Of a stretch of DNA of 56,116 bases, positions 19,823 to 30,317 are shown piece by piece. The notes under the pieces were generated by a model. That model saw only the letters and a list, made by a program, of their open reading frames with translations. It had not been told where the DNA came from and searched no databases. A program made the position numbers and the translations under genes. Source of the DNA: an uncultured Pelagibacteraceae bacterium (lineage in GTDB: Bacteria; Pseudomonadota; Alphaproteobacteria; Pelagibacterales; Pelagibacteraceae). The stretch lies in NCBI GenBank assembly GCA_902573585.1, contig CACGKH010000005.1, forward strand, positions 1 through 56,116. The letters run 5' to 3'. Numbering within the stretch: the stretch's first letter is position 1; each line of letters begins with the position of its first letter.

Positions 19823-20620
19823 ATGAATATTTTAGATTGTGTAACATATTTTGATGAAGAAGTTATTCTAAAGTTAAGATTAAATATTTTATATAAACAT
19901 GTAACAAAATTTATAATAACAGAAGGAGAATATGATCATAGGGGAAATAAAAGAAAATTAAATTTCGATATTACAAAATTTAAAGAGTTTAAAGATAAGA
20001 TCGTTTATATTCCTGTAAATGACTTTCCTGATTTGAAAGATCCATGGAAAATGTTGCAGTATCAAAGAGATTTTTGCATGAAAGAGGTAAACAAATATGA
20101 TGATGATACATATGTTTTGGTATCGGATATTGATGAAATACCAAATCCAAAAATGATAATGGAATTTGTAAATGGAAAATTTAAGATTGGTGCATTTGAA
20201 CAATTATTTTTTTATTATAAATTAAATCTTTTAAATACAACTCAAAAAGAATGGTATGGTTCAAAAATTTGTAAAAAAAAATTTATTAAAACACCTGAAT
20301 GGTTGAGGGCTTATAAGGTCAAACAATATCCTTGGTGGAGATTTGATAAACCTGCAAATGTAAAAATACTAAAAAATGGTGGGTGGCATTTTTCTTTCTT
20401 GTATGATGAGGAAGGCATTATTAAAAAAATAAGTTCATTTCAACATACGGAATTTGATAAAAAAGAATTTAAAAATAAAGATATTATAAAAGAAAAAATT
20501 GCAAAGGGAGAAGATATATTCAATAGAAACTTTAGTTTTAAAAAAATAGACATTGATGAAACATTCCCTGACTACTTAATTAATAATATTGATAGATATA
20601 AGAATTGGATACAAAGTTAA
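19823..20620 (+). CDS. Glycosyltransferase family 17-like protein
   Basis: This protein of 265 residues resembles GT17 (beta-1,4-N-acetylglucosaminyltransferase III-like). The N terminus MNILDCVTYFDEE is typical, followed by FIITEGEYDHRG, VNDFPDLKDPW and the DxD-like VLVSDIDEIPNP near residue 100, which should bind the metal and nucleotide sugar. HFSFLYDEEGIIKKISSFQHTEF is the conserved C-terminal segment. I chose the ATG at 19823 over a TTG two codons upstream. The 3' end overlaps the next gene by 16 bases, so the two are coupled. It probably adds a sugar to the surface glycan. Confidence 0.8.
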   Translation: MNILDCVTYFDEEVILKLRLNILYKHVTKFIITEGEYDHRGNKRKLNFDITKFKEFKDKIVYIPVNDFPDLKDPWKMLQYQRDFCMKEVNKYDDDTYVLVSDIDEIPNPKMIMEFVNGKFKIGAFEQLFFYYKLNLLNTTQKEWYGSKICKKKFIKTPEWLRAYKVKQYPWWRFDKPANVKILKNGGWHFSFLYDEEGIIKKISSFQHTEFDKKEFKNKDIIKEKIAKGEDIFNRNFSFKKIDIDETFPDYLINNIDRYKNWIQS

Positions 20621-21501
20621 ATACAGCCCTTGTTGGTTTTGGAAATTTTGGAAAAAAATATTATAAAAATATTTTAAATAATAAAAAGTTCAAGTTGAAT
20701 GTTATTTATAGAAAAAATAATTTCAACAATAGGATATATCAGAAATTATCCAACAAAAGTATCGAGTCAAATAAAATAGACGCTGCAATTGTAGCTACTC
20801 CACTAGAAACCCACTATAAAATATCCAGAATATTTATAGAAAAAAAAATTCCTCTGATTTTAGAGAAACCTGCAGCAAAAAACCCTGATGAAATAAAGAA
20901 ACTTATTATTTTGTCAAAAAAAAAAAGAACATCAGTAATCGTAAATTATTCTGATTTATTTAATGAAAACTTCAATTTCCTAATTTCAAAAAAAAAATTA
21001 ATTGGAAAAATAAAATTTATAGAAGCTAGTTTCGGAAAATATAGTGAGGAATATAAAAAGTATTCTCAACAACCATCTGAAGATTGGCTGTCACACCCTT
21101 TGTCCTTAATTCTTCAAGTATTTAAAAAACTGTCCAGTTTTCATGTTATTTCAAATAACTCAATTAAGAAAAAAAAATCTTTTTTTCAAACAATTGAGAT
21201 TAAATTTAAGACTGTGCAAAAAATTGAAGGAAAGATTTCATTTTCTAATTTACTTACAAAAAAAAAACGTAGATTAGTAATATATGGAGAAAAAGGTTTA
21301 ATAAATTATGATGGATATAATGATAAAAATAATTTTGTATTGACTAAAAAAAAATTTGTACCATTGAAAAAAAGATTGTCACCTATGGAAAATGTGCTTG
21401 AAACACTCTATTTAAAAACTATAAAAAAAAACTTTTACTCAAACCTAAAATTATCATTAGAAATAGGAAAAATTTTGCAAAGATTAAGAAAAAAATCGTG
21501 A
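20605..21501 (+). CDS. Gfo/Idh/MocA-family oxidoreductase
   Basis: At 298 residues, it has an N-terminal NAD(P)-binding Rossmann fold (TALVGFGNFGKKY, about 7-19), VATPLETHYKIS and the signature LILEKPAAKNPDE with the conserved EKP lysine near residue 95. The C-terminal half is the alpha/beta substrate domain. Members oxidise or reduce sugars, including nucleotide-linked ones. It starts at a TTG inside the GT17 gene (16-base overlap); no ATG gives the complete glycine-rich loop. It is the last gene of the island before gyrB and may act on the same sugar as its partner. Confidence 0.85.
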   Translation: MDTKLNTALVGFGNFGKKYYKNILNNKKFKLNVIYRKNNFNNRIYQKLSNKSIESNKIDAAIVATPLETHYKISRIFIEKKIPLILEKPAAKNPDEIKKLIILSKKKRTSVIVNYSDLFNENFNFLISKKKLIGKIKFIEASFGKYSEEYKKYSQQPSEDWLSHPLSLILQVFKKLSSFHVISNNSIKKKKSFFQTIEIKFKTVQKIEGKISFSNLLTKKKRRLVIYGEKGLINYDGYNDKNNFVLTKKKFVPLKKRLSPMENVLETLYLKTIKKNFYSNLKLSLEIGKILQRLRKKS

Positions 21502-21568
21502 TTTAAAAATAGTTTTAAATTCTTTTTTACAAAAAAAATGTTATTGTATTTAAAACTTCTAAAAATAA

Positions 21569-23632
<2,064 letters not shown>

Positions 23633-23634
23633 CA

Positions 23635-24915
23635 ATGAAGTTTTTTGAAACTTCAAAATATTACACTTTAAAAAAATCCACTTATATTACCCTCAGATGG
23701 ATTGGTATAATTGGTCAATTAATCTCAATAAATGTTGTTTATTTTTACTTTAATTTTAATTTTGATTTTATACTTTCAAATTTTGTTATTTTATTAGGAG
23801 TCTTTAGTAATCTTTTTTTAATTTTTATTTATAAAAAAACACAGCTTTCGGACAGATCTGCCTTAACTTTTTTATTAATAGATATTTTTCAACTTGGAGT
23901 TTTAATTTATTTAACTGGTGGAATCTCAAATCCATTTGTAATTTTTCTAATTATACCAAGTGTTTTTGCTTCTTCAAATTTAGGATTAAGAACGAATATG
24001 TTACTTGTTATAACAACAATATTAATAATAGTTTTTCTAACCTTTTACTCAGAGGACTTGCCTGATCCATTAAATAATCATTTTCACGTAGATCCATATT
24101 ATTATTATTCAATACCAGTTGCACTAATTATAGCTTTAGTTTTTTTGAATTATTTTGCAATTATTTTCGGAACAGAATCAAGACTAAGAAAAGAAGCTTT
24201 AAATAAAATGGAAGAGGTTATGGCCAAAGAACATGAGATGTTATCTTTAGGTGGACAGGCTGCAGCAGCAGCTCATTCTTTGGGGACACCACTCTCAACA
24301 ATTAAGATAATTTCGCAAGAACTTAAAAAACAATTGAGTGGTCAAAAAGATGTTGTTCAAGACATAGAATTACTCACTAGCCAAGTTGAAAGATGTAATG
24401 AGATTTTGAAAAAGTTATCATTAAACCCAACAGAGGAAGACGATTTTATTGATGAAAATTTTAGTATTAGAGATTATCTAAAGGAAATTATTTTATCATT
24501 TAAAGAAACAAGCTCTAAAGAGTTCATTTTAAATTTTGAGCAAGATTCAAATCAAAAAAAAATGACAAGATCAATAGAAGTAGTCTATGGACTAAGAAAT
24601 TTTATCGGTAATGCAAATAAATTTAGTGAGAGCAAGATATTCATCAATCTTAAAAGCAATAATGATTTTACTGAAATATCAATCGAAGATGACGGGGAAG
24701 GTTATCCAAGTAATATTCTATCAAAAATAGGAGAACCTTATTTAAAATCAGTTATTCAGGAAGATAAAAAAAAAACAGGCCTTGGATTAGGAATATTTAT
24801 AGGAAAAACTTTGTTAGAAAAAAACTTTGCATCTGTAAATTGTAGAAATTCAAAAACAAAAAGTGGAGCAGAGGTTATTATTAAATGGAATAATAATGAT
24901 TTAATGAAAATTTAA
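23635..24915 (+). CDS. regB: RegB/PrrB-type redox sensor histidine kinase
   Basis: At 426 residues, it has about six N-terminal membrane helices (20-175), with the quinone-contacting GGISNPF motif of RegB at 95-101. The H-box [15 protein letters not shown] places the phosphorylated His at about 214. A cysteine in QVERCNEIL (about 254) matches the redox-active cysteine of RegB. The N-box reads [13 protein letters not shown], and the G-boxes appear as DDGEGYP and GLGLGIFIG. RegB senses the quinone pool and phosphorylates RegA to control energy metabolism. No regA response regulator is in the window. The 3' end overlaps the convergent cobT-like gene by 4 bases. Confidence 0.9.
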   Translation: MKFFETSKYYTLKKSTYITLRWIGIIGQLISINVVYFYFNFNFDFILSNFVILLGVFSNLFLIFIYKKTQLSDRSALTFLLIDIFQLGVLIYLTGGISNPFVIFLIIPSVFASSNLGLRTNMLLVITTILIIVFLTFYSEDLPDPLNNHFHVDPYYYYSIPVALIIALVFLNYFAIIFGTESRLRKEALNKMEEVMAKEHEMLSLGGQAAAAAHSLGTPLSTIKIISQELKKQLSGQKDVVQDIELLTSQVERCNEILKKLSLNPTEEDDFIDENFSIRDYLKEIILSFKETSSKEFILNFEQDSNQKKMTRSIEVVYGLRNFIGNANKFSESKIFINLKSNNDFTEISIEDDGEGYPSNILSKIGEPYLKSVIQEDKKKTGLGLGIFIGKTLLEKNFASVNCRNSKTKSGAEVIIKWNNNDLMKI

Positions 24916-26714
24916 TGTAACTTATTTTTTTTGTCAAAAAGAGAACTTAATTGAGAAATCATTACATCGCCAAGCTCATTAACATCAGTAATTTTTATTG
25001 CTTTATTATAATATCTTGAAACGTCATGGCCAATTCCAATAGCTAAAATTTCAATTTCTGTTTTATCTTCAATATATTTTACCATTTTTTTTAAATGTTT
25101 TTCTAAAAAATCTCCTGAATTAACAGATAAAGTTGAGTCATCCACGGGTGCTCCATCAGAAATAACCATTAATATTTTTCTTTCTTCTTTTCTTTTTTTA
25201 ATTCTATTAAATGCCCATGATATTGCCTCGCCATCTATGTTTTCTTTTAATAATCCCTCTTTAAGCATCAAGCCCAAGTTATTTTTAGCTTGTCTCCAAT
25301 GAGTGTCAGCTCCTTTGTAGATTATATGTCTTAGATCATTTAATCTGCCAGGTGTTTTGGGTTTACTATTTTTATTCCAAAATTCTCTACTTTGACCACC
25401 TTTCCAGTTTTTTGTGGTAAAACCCAAAATCTCAACTTTGACAGAGCATCTTTCTAAAGTTCTTGATAAAATATCTGCGCAGATTGCTGCTATGGTTATT
25501 GGTCTTCCTCTCATTGATCCTGAGTTATCAATTAGCAATGTTACAACTGTATCTTTAAAATCTAAATCTTTTTCTTTTTTGAATGATAAAGAATTATAAG
25601 GGTCCATTATAATTCGAGGTAATTTTGAACTATCAAGCAACCCTTCCTCTAAATCAAATTCCCAAGATCTATTTTGTTTAGCTAATAATTGTCGTTGAAG
25701 CTTATTTGCAAGTTTTGTAATTATATCCTGAAAACCTATTAATTGTTGATCTAAGGTTTTTCTTAATTTTACCGCTTCATCAAAATTTTCTAAATTTTCA
25801 GCCTTAAGGGTTTCATCAAATTGAGTTGTATAAATTTTATAATCTAAATTAAGGTCAGTAATATTTTTTTTTTGTATTATCTGCTCATTATTTTGCTGAT
25901 CAGAGTCAGTATCAACTAATTGTTCATCAAGTTTGAATTCGTCTATATCATAATCAGAATCTAAGCTAGCCTCAGTTTCCTCTTCATTGTTTTGTTCTTT
26001 TTTATCATCAGACTCACTATTTTGATCATCATTAGATGGATTATTTTGTCCATCATCTTGATTCTCCTCCTTACTTTGTTCATTTTCTTCATTTTGAAAA
26101 ATATCCATCTTTTGAAGTATTTCGGAAAATTTTGATGAATATTTATCTTGAGATTCTAAATTTTCCTTTAAAAATTTAATATGTCCATTAATTGCTTTAT
26201 CAAAATCTTTTTCCCAAAAGCTTAACATTTTACTGGTGAATGAATTTAATTTTAAATTATAAAATTTTTTAAGCATATAAAGTTCAAATGCTTCAATTAC
26301 AGGCACGTCTTCTTTAGTCTTAATTTGATCTTTTTTTTTTAAATCAATATTTTGATTATAATTTTCCTTTAGATTTTTTTCTATCCCTTTTAACATTTTA
26401 AAACCTAAAGACTCATATCTGACTTTTTCAGCTATAGTGTACAGTGATTTACAAGATGAATTAAAAGGTATATTTTTTTTGAAAATTTTATCATTTGAAA
26501 ATTTTTTTTTTAAAGCAAATGAGTCATATTCTGCTCTTGCTTTAATAAAATCATTTGGAGAATTTAAATTTTCGATATCAAAAAATCCAATTTCTTTTGA
26601 ACTTTTATTTTTTTCTGAATCATCTTTGATTTTAAAATCATCAGAGATAACTTTAGCGGTTGAGGATAAAGCTTGTTTTAGTTTTTCTTTTAAATTATCA
26701 CTTTTATTATTCAT
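24912..26714 (-). CDS. cobT: CobT-like VWA-domain protein
   Basis: This 600-residue protein resembles the CobT subunit of aerobic cobaltochelatase. It has an N-terminal helical region, a very acidic Asn/Asp/Glu-rich linker (about 205-275) and a C-terminal von Willebrand A domain with the MIDAS motif DNSGSMRG (around residue 390) plus [12 protein letters not shown]. CobT with the AAA+ CobS drives metal insertion by CobN. No cobN or other cobalamin gene is in the window, and SAR11 is generally considered unable to make cobalamin de novo. The pair may act as a MoxR/VWA-type chaperone on another target; that role is inference. Confidence 0.88.
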   Translation of the reverse strand: MNNKSDNLKEKLKQALSSTAKVISDDFKIKDDSEKNKSSKEIGFFDIENLNSPNDFIKARAEYDSFALKKKFSNDKIFKKNIPFNSSCKSLYTIAEKVRYESLGFKMLKGIEKNLKENYNQNIDLKKKDQIKTKEDVPVIEAFELYMLKKFYNLKLNSFTSKMLSFWEKDFDKAINGHIKFLKENLESQDKYSSKFSEILQKMDIFQNEENEQSKEENQDDGQNNPSNDDQNSESDDKKEQNNEEETEASLDSDYDIDEFKLDEQLVDTDSDQQNNEQIIQKKNITDLNLDYKIYTTQFDETLKAENLENFDEAVKLRKTLDQQLIGFQDIITKLANKLQRQLLAKQNRSWEFDLEEGLLDSSKLPRIIMDPYNSLSFKKEKDLDFKDTVVTLLIDNSGSMRGRPITIAAICADILSRTLERCSVKVEILGFTTKNWKGGQSREFWNKNSKPKTPGRLNDLRHIIYKGADTHWRQAKNNLGLMLKEGLLKENIDGEAISWAFNRIKKRKEERKILMVISDGAPVDDSTLSVNSGDFLEKHLKKMVKYIEDKTEIEILAIGIGHDVSRYYNKAIKITDVNELGDVMISQLSSLFDKKNKLH

Positions 26715-27689
26715 TTAAATTTGAATATTAATTAGAGACTCTGGCAGATCCTCGCCAAAACATCTTTGATAATATTCTGCTATAGTATTTTTTTCTATAT
26801 CATCACATTTATTCAAAAATGTTACTCTAAAAGCATAACCTGTATCTTTAAATATTTCTGTATTTTCTGCCCAATGTAAAACAGTTCTTGGACTCATTAC
26901 AGTAGATATATCACCTGCAATAAACCCTTTTCTTGTTAGTGAGGCCACTTTAATCATATTTGAAATAGTTTCTTTACCTTTTTGATTATTAAAATTTTTA
27001 TTTTTTGATAGCACAATATCCATTTCTTTTTCTAAACTTAAATAATTAAGTGTTGTTACAATATTCCATCTATCCATTTGACCTTGATTTATTTGCTGGG
27101 TTCCATGATATAAGCCAGTTGTATCGCCTAAGCCAACTGTGTTGGATGTAGCAAATAATCTAAAAAATTTGTTTTGTTTGATTACTTTGTTCTTATCTAG
27201 AAGTGTAAAGTTTCCTTCAGCCTCCAACACCCTCTGAATAACAAACATAACGTCTGGTCTTCCTGCATCGTATTCGTCAAAAACTAAAGCTACTGGATTT
27301 TGAATTGACCAGGGCAGAATACCCTCATTAAATTGTGTAACTTGTTTACCATCTTTTAAAACAATCGCATCTTTTCCAATTAAATCTATCCTACTTACAT
27401 GGCTATCAAGATTAACTCTTATGCATGGCCAGTTTAGTCTTGCAGCTATTTGTTCAATATGAGTTGACTTACCGGTCCCATGATACCCTTGAACTAATAC
27501 TCTCTTATTAAATGCAAACCCAGATATAATTGCTAATGTTGTATCTCTATCAAATTTGTAATTTTTATCTATTTCAGGAACATATTCATTTTTTTTTGAA
27601 AATGCCTGGACTTGCATTTCAGAATTTATTCCAAAGGTTTGTTTAATGGAAACTTTAATATCAGGCTGGGTGTTTAAGTCAGGTGTCAA
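26715..27689 (-). CDS. cobS: CobS-like AAA+ ATPase
   Basis: This 324-residue ATPase is of the CobS/MoxR type. Walker A is GYHGTGKST (68-76), Walker B is LVFDEYDAGRPDV, and the sensor/loop segment reads LFATSNTVGLGDTTGLYHG. The N-terminal segment (DIKVSIKQTFGINSEMQVQAF) is shared with alphaproteobacterial CobS. It probably forms hexameric rings with the CobT-like VWA partner encoded directly after it. Its start lies within the end of the J-domain gene (11-base overlap), so the three genes form one operon. In classical pathways CobS hydrolyses ATP for cobalt insertion; here the substrate is uncertain. Confidence 0.92.
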   Translation of the reverse strand: MTPDLNTQPDIKVSIKQTFGINSEMQVQAFSKKNEYVPEIDKNYKFDRDTTLAIISGFAFNKRVLVQGYHGTGKSTHIEQIAARLNWPCIRVNLDSHVSRIDLIGKDAIVLKDGKQVTQFNEGILPWSIQNPVALVFDEYDAGRPDVMFVIQRVLEAEGNFTLLDKNKVIKQNKFFRLFATSNTVGLGDTTGLYHGTQQINQGQMDRWNIVTTLNYLSLEKEMDIVLSKNKNFNNQKGKETISNMIKVASLTRKGFIAGDISTVMSPRTVLHWAENTEIFKDTGYAFRVTFLNKCDDIEKNTIAEYYQRCFGEDLPESLINIQI

Positions 27690-28206
27690 TTTTTTCTCTA
27701 TAAGTATTTTTTAGTTGGGTATAAGCCAAAGTTATTAGTTTAAGTTTTTCCTCGTATTTTTTATTACCCGAATTCATATCAGGGTGAAATTTTTTGACAA
27801 GTATTTTGAATTTCTCTTGAATTTTTTGCCATTTTAAACCCACTGAAATACCTAGAATACTAAAAGCTTTTATGTCTTTATGATCAAATTTAAATTGACG
27901 CATATGATTATAATCACTTTTAAATTTATCTTTATCAAGTTCATCCTTGAGTGTGTTGCTCCAAAGAATCTTAAAAAAATTATCAGAAGAACTAAAACTC
28001 TGGGTTGGTTTGTGCCAAATCATATCAGATTTTAAGAAATCTATAACTTGATCATCATTCATTCCTGAAAAGTAATTCCAGTTTTTGTTAAATTCTTTTA
28101 CGTGCTCTAAACAAAGCATCCTATACTTTTTGCTATTATCTTTTTCAATTGGAGCTTTATAATCACCTAATTTATTACAATTATTCCAGTCACATATATT
28201 TTTCAT
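27679..28206 (-). CDS. J-domain (DnaJ-like) protein
   Basis: These 175 residues carry a C-terminal J domain (about 115-172) with the HPD motif in LVKKFHPDMNSGN and the supporting FSILGISVGLKWQKIQEKFK helix. The N-terminal part has a Cys-rich start (ICDWNNCNKLGDYKAPI) and conserved WNYFSGM. This architecture, encoded just upstream of cobS-cobT, is common in alphaproteobacteria. The J domain should stimulate an Hsp70 (DnaK), perhaps for assembly of the CobS/CobT complex or its client. It diverges from bolA with only 19 bases between the starts. Confidence 0.88.
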   Translation of the reverse strand: MKNICDWNNCNKLGDYKAPIEKDNSKKYRMLCLEHVKEFNKNWNYFSGMNDDQVIDFLKSDMIWHKPTQSFSSSDNFFKILWSNTLKDELDKDKFKSDYNHMRQFKFDHKDIKAFSILGISVGLKWQKIQEKFKILVKKFHPDMNSGNKKYEEKLKLITLAYTQLKNTYREKIDT

Positions 28207-28225
28207 GATATAATGAATAATACTT

Positions 28226-28486
28226 ATGGATATAAATGATACAATTGCAATTGTAAAAAAAAAGCTACATGATCATATTGATATAAAAAACATCAATATT
28301 GAAGACAAATCTTTTCTACATAAAAATCATTCCGGCCATGAAGAAGGGAAGTTTCATTTAAAAATTACTATAGAGTCCCCTGAGCTAAAAAAAATGAATA
28401 AAATCGAAAGTACCAAAAAAGTTTATAAAGTTTTGGATAAAGAATTAAAAGAACTAATACACTCTATTCAAATTTTAATTAATTAA
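28226..28486 (+). CDS. bolA: BolA-family protein
   Basis: This 86-residue protein has the BolA fold signature: an N-terminal helix, a variable loop with HKNHSGHEEGKFHLKI, and the conserved C-terminal VYKVLDKELKELIHSIQI helix. BolA proteins bind [2Fe-2S] clusters jointly with monothiol glutaredoxins; the His in the HSGH loop and a C-terminal His are the usual ligands. It may therefore link to iron-sulfur homeostasis. The start is the ATG at 28226; the 3' end overlaps the convergent aroB by 12 bases. Confidence 0.9.
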   Translation: MDINDTIAIVKKKLHDHIDIKNINIEDKSFLHKNHSGHEEGKFHLKITIESPELKKMNKIESTKKVYKVLDKELKELIHSIQILIN

Positions 28487-29581
28487 TTCGTTTTTTAAAA
28501 ATTTTATTAATATCTTTTTATCGAATTTTTTATCAACAATTGGTAAACCAATTTTTTTCAATAATACTAAATTTATTTTATCTGAATTATTTTTTTTATC
28601 TTTAAGCATAAAAGATATTATTTTATTTAAATCTTTAATTTTAAAATATTTATCGATTCTGTTAGGTAATTTTGATTTAGAAATATGATTTATAACTGAA
28701 AGATGATCATTTTTTTTTAGTAAATTTTTTTTAAGGCTAAAATTTAGCGCAGTTTTAATTCCGAGAATCACAGCTTCACCATGGTTCAATCTCTTAGAGT
28801 AGCCTAAAGAAGCTTCATAAGCATGAGCGAAAGTGTGTCCAAAGTTTAATATTTTTCTCAGACCTTTTTCTTTTTCATCTTTTTCAACTACTTTTTTTTT
28901 TATCTTACAACTTTCAAAAATAGCTTTTTCGATAAAAGGAGGAGTAAGATTTAAAATTTTTTCATGATTTCTGTTTAAATAATTATAAAAATTTTTATTT
29001 GAAATTATTGAATGTTTTAAAATTTCTCCATAACCACAAATCACTTCTCTTTTCGGCAAAGTTTTTAGAAATTGAACATCTGATATAACTAAATTTGGTT
29101 GATAAAAGCTCCCAATTAAATTTTTTCCAAATTTTGTATTAACCCCTGTTTTACCTCCTATAGAGGAGTCAACCTGTGATAGGAGAGTTGTTGGTATATT
29201 GATAAATTTTAATCCTCTTTTAAATAAACTCGCGGCAAAACCACTTACATCTCCAGTTATCCCACCACCAATAGAAATTAAACAATCTTCTCTTGAAAAA
29301 TTTTTTTTTAAAAGAAGATTTAAAATCTTATTAACATTTTGAATATTCTTATTAACTTCATTTGCTTTAAAATAGTAAATATAAAAATTTTTTTTATTTA
29401 AAGATTTTTTTATTTTTAAAACAATTTTTTTTGAAATTTTTTTATCAACAATAATCAGTGATCGTTGAAATTTAATTGAATTATTCTCAATAATTTTTGA
29501 AATATTTCCCATTAGATTAGATCCAATGATAATCGGGTAAGACTGTGTTTTTGTTTTAATCTTTAACTTAATGGGTTTCAT
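28475..29581 (-). CDS. aroB: 3-dehydroquinate synthase
   Basis: At 368 residues, the enzyme converts DAHP to 3-dehydroquinate, the second shikimate-pathway step, using NAD+ and a divalent metal. It shows SIGGGITGDVSGFAASLFKRG (NAD and phosphate binding), PTTLLSQVDSSIGGKTGVN, GYGEILKHS, and the metal-ligand region LNFGHTFAHAYE. Length and motifs are normal. The start overlaps the aroK stop by 14 bases, and aroK-aroB pairing is standard in proteobacteria. The gene converges on bolA. Confidence 0.97.
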   Translation of the reverse strand: MKPIKLKIKTKTQSYPIIIGSNLMGNISKIIENNSIKFQRSLIIVDKKISKKIVLKIKKSLNKKNFYIYYFKANEVNKNIQNVNKILNLLLKKNFSREDCLISIGGGITGDVSGFAASLFKRGLKFINIPTTLLSQVDSSIGGKTGVNTKFGKNLIGSFYQPNLVISDVQFLKTLPKREVICGYGEILKHSIISNKNFYNYLNRNHEKILNLTPPFIEKAIFESCKIKKKVVEKDEKEKGLRKILNFGHTFAHAYEASLGYSKRLNHGEAVILGIKTALNFSLKKNLLKKNDHLSVINHISKSKLPNRIDKYFKIKDLNKIISFMLKDKKNNSDKINLVLLKKIGLPIVDKKFDKKILIKFLKNELIN

Positions 29582-30080
29582 AAATTTTTAAGATTTTTTT
29601 TACAATTTCATTTTTGGTCAGATCATCACATTTAATTTTATACAAAGCCTTTGTGTAAATGTAGGATCGTTTTTTAATTAAATCAATTAATTCATCATTC
29701 ATTTTACTAAATGCCAGGGGTCTTTTTTTACTTTTTTTTATTCTATTTAACAAAGTTTGATGATTCCAATCTAACCAAAATGAAATATGATTTTTTATCA
29801 CTTCTTTTCTGATACTTTGGTTTATGAATGCACCACCACCAAGAGATATAATTACAGACTTTAATTTCAATTTTTTTAAAGTAATTTTTTCCTCAATTTT
29901 TCTAAAATAATCTTCACCATTAATTTCAAATATTTCTTTGATAGATTTTCCTAACTCTTTTTCAATTTCTTCGTCAATATCAATAAAAATTAAATTTAAT
30001 TTTTTTGCAACAAGCATACCAATAGAACTCTTTCCAGATCCCATCATTCCTAAAAAAACAAGATTTTCTTTTGATTTCAT
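29568..30080 (-). CDS. aroK: Shikimate kinase
   Basis: It phosphorylates shikimate with ATP in the aromatic pathway. I start it at the ATG at 30078-30080, giving MKSKENLVFLGMMGSGKSSIG and 170 residues, the usual size. An upstream in-frame ATG at 30143 would add 21 residues with no family counterpart and would overlap the divergent small membrane gene. The Walker A GMMGSGKSS, the shikimate-binding IDIDEEIE and GEDYFRKIEE segments, SLGGGAF and the RPL segment of the lid are all present. It is coupled to aroB by a 14-base overlap. Confidence 0.95.
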   Translation of the reverse strand: MKSKENLVFLGMMGSGKSSIGMLVAKKLNLIFIDIDEEIEKELGKSIKEIFEINGEDYFRKIEEKITLKKLKLKSVIISLGGGAFINQSIRKEVIKNHISFWLDWNHQTLLNRIKKSKKRPLAFSKMNDELIDLIKKRSYIYTKALYKIKCDDLTKNEIVKKILKIYETH

Positions 30081-30137
30081 AAGTTTCTTTATTGAAAAAA
30101 CACAAATATGTCTTAATTTGAAATTAACTAAAACTAT

Positions 30138-30317
30138 ATGCAATTTATAAAAAAAACAAGTTCAAGAACTAATATTATAAGTTTATTTCTGAAACTATTT
30201 TTAGCTTTAATTGTAATTATAGGAGTTATTTTTTTATTAAATAAAATTGATTTTCCTGCTCCCAAAAAAGAAATAGAAAAAATAATACCAAATGAAAATT
30301 TTAAGATTGTTAAATAA
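30138..30317 (+). CDS. Small single-pass membrane protein (59 aa)
   Basis: A complete 59-codon frame runs from ATG 30138 to TAA 30315-30317. It has a short basic N terminus (MQFIKKTSSRTN), one hydrophobic helix (about residues 13-34), and a charged tail beginning DFPAPKKEIEKIIP. The last 26 bases overlap the start of the next gene in another frame, so the two are probably coupled. It fills the otherwise empty gap between aroK and the exported 590-residue protein. I cannot name a family; the layout suggests a membrane anchor or partner of that exported protein. Confidence 0.65.
   Translation: MQFIKKTSSRTNIISLFLKLFLALIVIIGVIFLLNKIDFPAPKKEIEKIIPNENFKIVK

Noticed and set aside
10100-21500. Long A runs as designed phase-variation tracts
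   Set aside because: A8-A10 runs are common throughout this AT-rich window, including in core genes such as rpmH with intact frames, so length alone is not evidence.
10037-21501. Prophage or transposon origin for the island
   Set aside because: No integrase, transposase, inverted repeats or phage genes were seen; content is consistently polysaccharide-related.
30081-30143. Longer start for aroK
   Set aside because: The added residues would precede the normal N terminus and overlap the divergent small membrane gene.
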